From Peptostreptococcaceae bacterium (GTDB taxonomy: Bacteria > Bacillota_A > Clostridia > Peptostreptococcales > Acidaminobacteraceae), in the NCBI GenBank assembly GCA_013619035.1, contig JABXKX010000566.1:1-10257 (forward strand): a stretch of DNA of 10,257 nt, in the 5' to 3' direction. The translations under genes and the position numbers were made by a program. Positions 6,519 to 10,257 of this stretch are shown piece after piece; within the stretch, counting starts at the first letter, position 1; every line of letters begins with the position of its first letter. The notes under the pieces are model-generated. The model was given only the letters and a program-made list of their open reading frames with translations, was not told the DNA's origin and did no database searches.

Positions 6519-7037
6519 TTAATTAGTTTCTCTTAAATTTTCAGCTTCTAATAACATTTCTTCTAATGGTCGATGCGTTCCGCCCCAGTACTCAAAGGCA
6601 TGCATGCCTTCATCTTCTAGAATTGGTCCTATCATCGTTAGCTCAATAGCCATCTCTTTAAGTATTGTTACATAGTCTGGAGCAACACTATCAAAACGAA
6701 GCAGCTTACCGAAAGAATCATACGAAACACTGTATACGATACTTTTGATACCCAATGAAAGAATTGACATTAAACATCTGGTACAAGGTGCACAGCTTGT
6801 ATAGAGAATACTGTTACTTAAGACTTCATCAGAATATCTATTTGCACATTTACTCACAACATTAAATTCTGCATGTCCAAATAAACCTTTGCTGTAATCA
6901 GCAGTATTTTCTGCAGATTCAAGTATCCTGTCATTGTGTACAATTAGTGCTCCAAAAGCATCATAGCCCTTTTTACCAGCAGAAACAGCTAATTCATGAC
7001 ACTTTCTTATATATGTTTCATGTTTATTATTATTCAT
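6519..7037 (-). CDS. Zinc-dependent nucleoside/CMP-type deaminase
   Basis: The protein has 172 residues. The cytidine-deaminase-superfamily active site is complete: HAEFN (zinc ligand His55, catalytic Glu57) and CAPCTRC (zinc ligands Cys85 and Cys88). YDAFGALIVHNDRIL precedes it, as in GuaD/TadA/dCMP-deaminase-like proteins. These enzymes replace an amino group on a purine or pyrimidine ring with oxygen. The Glu/Trp-rich tail (GMHAFEYWGGTHRPLEEMLLE) is not diagnostic. The ATG at 7037 is chosen because AGGAG lies eight bases upstream; an in-frame GTG at 7046 overlaps that site. The gene is first in an operon with the P-loop kinase. Its upstream region contains terminators and a structured leader, so attenuation is possible. 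The substrate is unresolved: a free base (guanine), a nucleoside, or a nucleoside antibiotic all fit. Confidence 0.85.
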   Translation of the reverse strand: MNNNKHETYIRKCHELAVSAGKKGYDAFGALIVHNDRILESAENTADYSKGLFGHAEFNVVSKCANRYSDEVLSNSILYTSCAPCTRCLMSILSLGIKSIVYSVSYDSFGKLLRFDSVAPDYVTILKEMAIELTMIGPILEDEGMHAFEYWGGTHRPLEEMLLEAENLRETN

Positions 7038-7170
7038 ATTGTTCACTCCTATATTAATTTATTTGATTGTTTACTACTATCCAACGTTAGTATTTGATAA
7101 ATTATTCTCCCTTCTCACACGTGATGAATCCTTCCAACTAAATCAAGACATCAACTTCTTTTAAACACAA

Positions 7171-7208
7171 AAAAACCGGTATGCTAAAAACTTAGCAAAT
7201 ACCGGTTA
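7171..7208 (-). terminator. Second tandem terminator upstream of the deaminase gene
   Basis: A long hairpin has outer stem AACCGGTA/TACCGGTT and inner stem TGCTAA/TTAGCA (7175-7208, with a 2-nt bulge). On the minus strand it is followed by a T run. It ends transcription coming from the leader or from the xanthine dehydrogenase operon, ~135 bp before the deaminase start. Confidence 0.8.
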
Positions 7209-7220
7209 TATAATGAATCA

Positions 7221-7250
7221 AAAATAGAGCTTGTCTAACAAAGCTCTATC
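7221..7250 (-). terminator. First tandem terminator/attenuator hairpin
   Basis: ATAGAGCTT (7225-7233) pairs with AAGCTCTAT (7242-7250) around an 8-nt loop, followed on the minus strand by TTTTT. The loop and downstream bases can alternatively pair with the start of the leader transcript (see findings), so this may be a regulated terminator. Confidence 0.65.
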
Positions 7251-7377
7251 TTAAATCAAATATATTACTTAAGATAAATTACGCAGCTAATGCTTATAAC
7301 ACAATTGAGAATTAAGTACAACAAATCTCAGTTCACCCAATGGGTCAACTCGGTCATACTCAATAATATTCAATTTC

Positions 7378-7401
7378 CTAGTTATAAGCTCCTGAAGTCA
7401 T
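7378..7401 (-). CDS. Seven-codon leader-peptide ORF (MTSGAYN)
   Basis: The frame is ATG plus six codons and TAG, preceded by GAAAGAGGT, with AGAGG seven bases before the ATG. Its last three sense codons (Ala-Tyr-Asn) form one arm of the 9-bp stem that closes the leader hairpin. A ribosome translating or stalled there would therefore open that stem. This is the arrangement of ribosome-mediated attenuators such as those before erm and cat genes. No experimental or homology support is visible. Confidence 0.4.
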   Translation of the reverse strand: MTSGAYN

Positions 7402-7470
7402 AAAATTACCTCTTTCTGTTTTGTTGGATTCATTTTGAATCTTTAGAACAAGAATGTTCTCACTATTAAT

Positions 7471-7499
7471 AGTATAATAGGTCAGTTTTGATTAGTCAA
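7471..7499 (-). promoter_or_regulatory. Near-consensus sigma-70 promoter of the leader RNA
   Basis: On the minus strand TTGACT (7494-7499) and TATACT (7471-7476) are separated by exactly 17 bp, placing transcription start near 7464. It lies ~85 bp downstream of the molybdenum hydroxylase stop codon and is the best housekeeping-type promoter in the window. Confidence 0.75.
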
Positions 7500-7583
7500 T
7501 TTGATTCCTATTACAAACCTATTACACCAAAACATTCCACAATTTCTGCTTAAATTTTATACAACTGATTTACTCCTTGATAA

Positions 7584-9866
7584 TTACCGCTTATTTTTCA
7601 GTGCTTTATACACTTTTTCAGGTGTAATTGGTAACTCTCTAAACTGTATGCCTGTTGCATTAAATATTGCACTAGCAATAGCTGGCGCAGCTGTGTTGAT
7701 GACTATTTCACCAATTGATTTTGCACCAAAAGGTCCTGTTGGTTCATAACTATCAGCAAACTCAACTCTGATATTTGATGCATCTTTTCTGCTTGGAATC
7801 TTGTATGTCATAAAGTTTTTATTCATTTCATCACCGTTTGAAGCATGAGTAATATCTTCAAACAATGTCATCCCTATTCCTTGTAACATACCACCCTGTG
7901 CTTGTACTGTAGCTAAATTCGTATTGATGACCGTTCCACAATCAATAACGCCCACAAAGTCCACGACATCCACTTTTCCAGTTTCAAGGTCTACGTCTAC
8001 AAGCGCATATCCCGCTTTATAAGGCGGTGCCTCTTTAGAACAAATATGACTTTCTGTAACACTTATTTGTTTGTTATTTAACTTAAATCCTAATTCGCTA
8101 AGTGTGAGTGTTTGATCTTTATAACTAAATACACCCTCTTTGTATTTAACGTCTGAAGCAGCTGTTTCTGTTAATATTGCGACTTCTTCTTTTAAAACAC
8201 TCAATACTTTTTCAGAAGCTTTTTTCACAGCAGTACCTGTGACATACGTCGAACTAGACGCATAAGAACCATCATCATATGGGGTCACATCAGTGTCTGC
8301 CGAATAAACATTGACTTGTTCGAGTGGCACTTCCAAAATTTCAGCTGCCATCTGAGATAAAATGGTATCACATCCCGTCCCCATATCAGTTGCACTGATT
8401 AACAAGGTAAAGAAACCATCACAATTAAGTTTAATCGTTGCACCACCTGAATCAATATTCAGTACCCCAGATCCTTGAGTAGAAAGCGCCATACCAACAC
8501 CTCTAACTTTGGTTTCTGATATTTTTTTGCTTGGATAGTTAGTATCCCAGTCAATCATTTCTTTGCCTTTATTTAAACAATATTCTAACTCACAACTATC
8601 TTGTCTTATGACATCATCTTCATATTTATGATATGTACCAAGATTTAAATTATCACCTTTATGAATGATATTTTTACTTCTTAATAGAGTCGGATCCATA
8701 CCCAGTTCACTTGCCAGTTCATTTAAGATGGATTCTACAGCAAAACCACCTTGTGTTTTACCATATCCTCTAAATGCACCTGAAGCCACTCGATTGGTAT
8801 ACATTGCTTTACCATCAAATCTATAACCATCCGTCTTATAAAAGGCCATTATTTTTTCTGCACAGGCTTCCATTACTGTTGCTGCATGTTCACCATATGC
8901 ACCCGTATCAGAAAGTGCTTCTACATTAAAAGCTTTTAACAGGCCATCTTTAGTTGCTCCTACTGATATTTTAATATTGAAGGGATGTCTTCTAGTTGAA
9001 GATAGAAATACTTCTTCTCTTGTGTAAAATACTTTCGCTGGTTTACCGGTTTTCATTGTAACAAGTGCTGGGAAAAACTCACTTGCTGCTGTTTGTTTAC
9101 AGCCAAAGCCTCCACCTATACGTGGTTTTATCACACGTACATTACTCATAGACATATCAAGTGAATTGGCTACCAGTCTTCTCACATGAAATGGAATTTG
9201 AGTTGCTGATACAATCACCAATCTTCCAAAGTGATCTAAATAAGTATAAGTCGTTAGAGGTTCCATCATACCCGGATGAGTTGCTTGTGTGTTGTATTCT
9301 CTAGACAAAACAACATCACTCTCTTCAAAGCCTTTTTTATAATCTCCAACTTCTACATAGTATTTTGCAGCAATATTCTTTTCTGGATCAAATCCAATGT
9401 CATAATGAGTAAAAGATTCTTCCTCTGGATGAACCAATGATTTCTCATGTACTGCTGTTTTATAATCTAAAACCGGTTCTAATACGTTATAGTCTACTTT
9501 TATTAATTTCATTGCTTTATTGGCAATTTTCTCAGATGTCGCTGCAATAACTGCTACTTCATCGCCTTTAAAACGCACATACTCATCGAGAATCTTCCAA
9601 TCCTGTGGTGATGGTTCTGGATAAGTTTGTCCTGCTCTTGTAATTGGTTTATTAGGGACATCTTTATATGTTAAAATACATTCAACACCATCAAGACTTT
9701 CAGCTTTTTTAGTGTCAATATTAATTATTTTAGCAAAGTGATGTTTGCTTCTAAGTATTTTTATAATTAACGATTCACTTGGTGCCAAATCATCAGTATA
9801 GACAGGGGCACCCGTCACCAATTTAACACCATCTCTTTTGGCAATTGCTTTATTAACTAGTTTCAT
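7584..9866 (-). CDS. xdhA: Xanthine dehydrogenase-family molybdopterin-binding subunit
   Basis: The protein has 760 residues, full length for the separate Mo subunit of bacterial xanthine dehydrogenase-type hydroxylases. Residues ~15-125 are the ald_Xan_dh N-terminal (a/b hammerhead) domain (RDGVKLVTGAPVYTDDL). The rest is the Mo-pterin-binding region: Gln223 in ATQIPF, GGGFGCKQ (251-258), FRGYGKTQ (365-372, Arg366 at the purine-positioning site of XDH), DMGTGCDT (494-501), YASSSTYVTG (535-544) and GPFGAKSIGE (711-720, with the catalytic base Glu720). It should hydroxylate an N-heterocycle such as hypoxanthine or xanthine; the exact substrate is not fixed by these motifs. The ATG overlaps the stop of the [2Fe-2S] gene (TAATG), so translation is coupled. 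No strong terminator directly follows; the tandem hairpins at 7171-7250 may serve. Confidence 0.9.
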   Translation of the reverse strand: MKLVNKAIAKRDGVKLVTGAPVYTDDLAPSESLIIKILRSKHHFAKIINIDTKKAESLDGVECILTYKDVPNKPITRAGQTYPEPSPQDWKILDEYVRFKGDEVAVIAATSEKIANKAMKLIKVDYNVLEPVLDYKTAVHEKSLVHPEEESFTHYDIGFDPEKNIAAKYYVEVGDYKKGFEESDVVLSREYNTQATHPGMMEPLTTYTYLDHFGRLVIVSATQIPFHVRRLVANSLDMSMSNVRVIKPRIGGGFGCKQTAASEFFPALVTMKTGKPAKVFYTREEVFLSSTRRHPFNIKISVGATKDGLLKAFNVEALSDTGAYGEHAATVMEACAEKIMAFYKTDGYRFDGKAMYTNRVASGAFRGYGKTQGGFAVESILNELASELGMDPTLLRSKNIIHKGDNLNLGTYHKYEDDVIRQDSCELEYCLNKGKEMIDWDTNYPSKKISETKVRGVGMALSTQGSGVLNIDSGGATIKLNCDGFFTLLISATDMGTGCDTILSQMAAEILEVPLEQVNVYSADTDVTPYDDGSYASSSTYVTGTAVKKASEKVLSVLKEEVAILTETAASDVKYKEGVFSYKDQTLTLSELGFKLNNKQISVTESHICSKEAPPYKAGYALVDVDLETGKVDVVDFVGVIDCGTVINTNLATVQAQGGMLQGIGMTLFEDITHASNGDEMNKNFMTYKIPSRKDASNIRVEFADSYEPTGPFGAKSIGEIVINTAAPAIASAIFNATGIQFRELPITPEKVYKALKNKR

Positions 9867-10257
9867 TACTTGACCCCCATATATTTCTTAATACCTTTTA
9901 ACTGTGAAATATATCCGCTACATCTGCATAAATTGCCATTAATATAATGAACAATTTCTTCTTCAGTAGGATTTTTTAATTCTCTTTTCATCGCTATGGT
10001 TGTAAGGGCTAAAGAAGGCGTACAATACCCACATTGATCCCCACCTTCGTCGATAATATATTGACCGAGTATAAGTGCTTCTTTAAGTTCACCTTCAAGT
10101 GTTGTGATATGTTGTCCTTCCGCTCTACTGCTCAAAAAACTGCATGAGAGTACAGGTTTATCATTCACAAGTACTGTACAAGCGCCACAAGTACTTTTGT
10201 CACAACCTCTTTTAACACTTTTATAACCATTGTTTCTAAGTGTTTCTGATAAGTAAT
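9866..10257 (-). CDS. xdhC: [2Fe-2S] subunit of xanthine dehydrogenase-type hydroxylase (5' end outside window)
   Basis: The gene is partial and runs off the right edge; 129 C-terminal residues are visible, reading in frame from 10255 (YLSETLRNNG...). The plant-type ferredoxin domain has CDKSTCGAC and SC (visible Cys18, 23, 26, 38). The helical [2Fe-2S]-binding domain has CGYC and CRC (Cys75, 78, 110, 112). Together they bind the two [2Fe-2S] clusters that pass electrons from the Mo centre to FAD or another acceptor. About 20-30 N-terminal residues are missing, judging by the usual ~150-160 length. The apparent internal start (GTG at 10168) is not a real start, because conserved cluster cysteines lie before it. 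It is coupled to the Mo subunit through TAATG. The FAD subunit, if present, lies beyond the edge. Confidence 0.92.
   Translation of the reverse strand, partial: YLSETLRNNGYKSVKRGCDKSTCGACTVLVNDKPVLSCSFLSSRAEGQHITTLEGELKEALILGQYIIDEGGDQCGYCTPSLALTTIAMKRELKNPTEEEIVHYINGNLCRCSGYISQLKGIKKYMGVK

Larger units (their letters stand above)
7215..7464 (-). ncRNA. Structured leader RNA or small RNA, family unknown
   Basis: This minus-strand transcript of about 250 nt is predicted from a strong promoter just upstream and the terminator at 7221-7250. In 5' to 3' order it contains a hairpin at 7445-7460 (6-bp stem), a small GATTCA/TGAATC hairpin, and a 7-codon ORF with RBS. A ~98-nt elongated hairpin follows (7292-7389): its base is the perfect 9-bp pair GCTTATAAC/GTTATAAGC and its tip is AGTTnACCC-loop-GGGTnAACT. 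Inner arms AATTGA/TCAATT and ATTGAG/CTCAAT compete. Next come an 8-bp hairpin (7248-7276) and the terminators. I could not match it to T-box, TPP, purine, SAM, M-box, Moco or 6S consensus elements. It could be an attenuation leader of the deaminase operon or an independent sRNA. Confidence 0.5.

Noticed and set aside
7326..7344. GGGTGAACTGAGA on the minus strand, recalling the TPP riboswitch GGGUGC...CUGAGA
   Set aside because: The second half of the THI box (ACCUGAUCUGG...CAGCGUAGGGA) is not present in order, and the downstream genes are not thiamine-related.
7331..7350. CCAATGGGTCAAC on the plus strand, similar to a segment of M-box (Mg2+) riboswitches
   Set aside because: The defining 5' M-box core (GUUAGGUGAGGCUCCU-type) is absent and no plus-strand gene follows; probably chance.
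7205..7440. Mobile-element (MITE) interpretation of the inverted GATTCATT/AATGAATC pair
   Set aside because: The repeats are short and imperfect, no target-site duplication is seen, and a promoter, RBS and terminators fit an RNA gene better; not fully excluded.
7501..7749. Plus-strand open frame of ~82 codons at the 3' end of the molybdenum hydroxylase gene
   Set aside because: It is antisense to the conserved C-terminus (GPFGAKSIGE region), with no RBS or family resemblance.
1..10257. CRISPR arrays, tRNA or rRNA genes, insertion sequences
   Set aside because: No regularly spaced direct repeats, tRNA-like cloverleaf motifs, rRNA-like conserved segments or transposase motifs were seen on either strand.

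Overview
The window is low-GC DNA that uses the standard genetic code: TGG encodes Trp, and TGA is not read through in any gene. Genes are tightly packed, ribosome-binding sites are strong AGGAG types, and Rho-independent terminators are frequent. This fits a Bacillota or Mycoplasmatota-type anaerobe (Clostridia or Acholeplasma/Izemoplasma-like), but the genus cannot be told from the sequence. All genes except the first are on the minus strand.

Layout. (1) 137-820, plus strand: a two-domain protein joining a TfoX-N-like domain to MORN/YwqK-like repeats, followed by convergent hairpins. (2) 942-4071, minus strand: a regulatory and redox operon. A MerR/TipAS-type regulator, whose promoter has a 19-bp spacer filled by an ACGT-T-ACGT dyad, is followed by an NmrA-like NAD(P)-binding protein, a flavodoxin/ferredoxin (EFR1-type) protein, and a remnant that looks like the N-terminus of a carotenoid oxygenase. 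The NmrA gene carries an in-frame TAA, and the distal gene is broken by a frameshift and stops. The operon therefore appears to be decaying, or the sequence contains errors. (3) 4195-5664: a beta-lactamase-like domain without its catalytic motifs, fused to a GNAT acetyltransferase and followed by two terminators. (4) 5875-7037: a zinc-dependent nucleoside/CMP-type deaminase and a P-loop kinase-like protein, 17 bp apart, ending at a perfect 14-bp terminator.

(5) 7175-7500: a gene-free stretch that is not empty. On the minus strand it has a near-consensus promoter (TTGACT-N17-TATACT), a 7-codon ORF with a good RBS, a long hairpin whose base is formed by the last codons of that ORF, and two tandem terminators ahead of the deaminase gene. 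This looks like an attenuation leader or a stand-alone structured RNA, and it is the best candidate here for something undescribed. (6) 7584-10257: the molybdopterin subunit and a partial [2Fe-2S] subunit of a xanthine dehydrogenase-family hydroxylase, translationally coupled through TAATG. The operon continues beyond the right edge; no FAD subunit is in view.

Taken together, the right half deals with purine or nucleoside chemistry (molybdenum hydroxylase, deaminase, kinase). The left half is an inducible redox operon in which at least two of the four genes appear interrupted.
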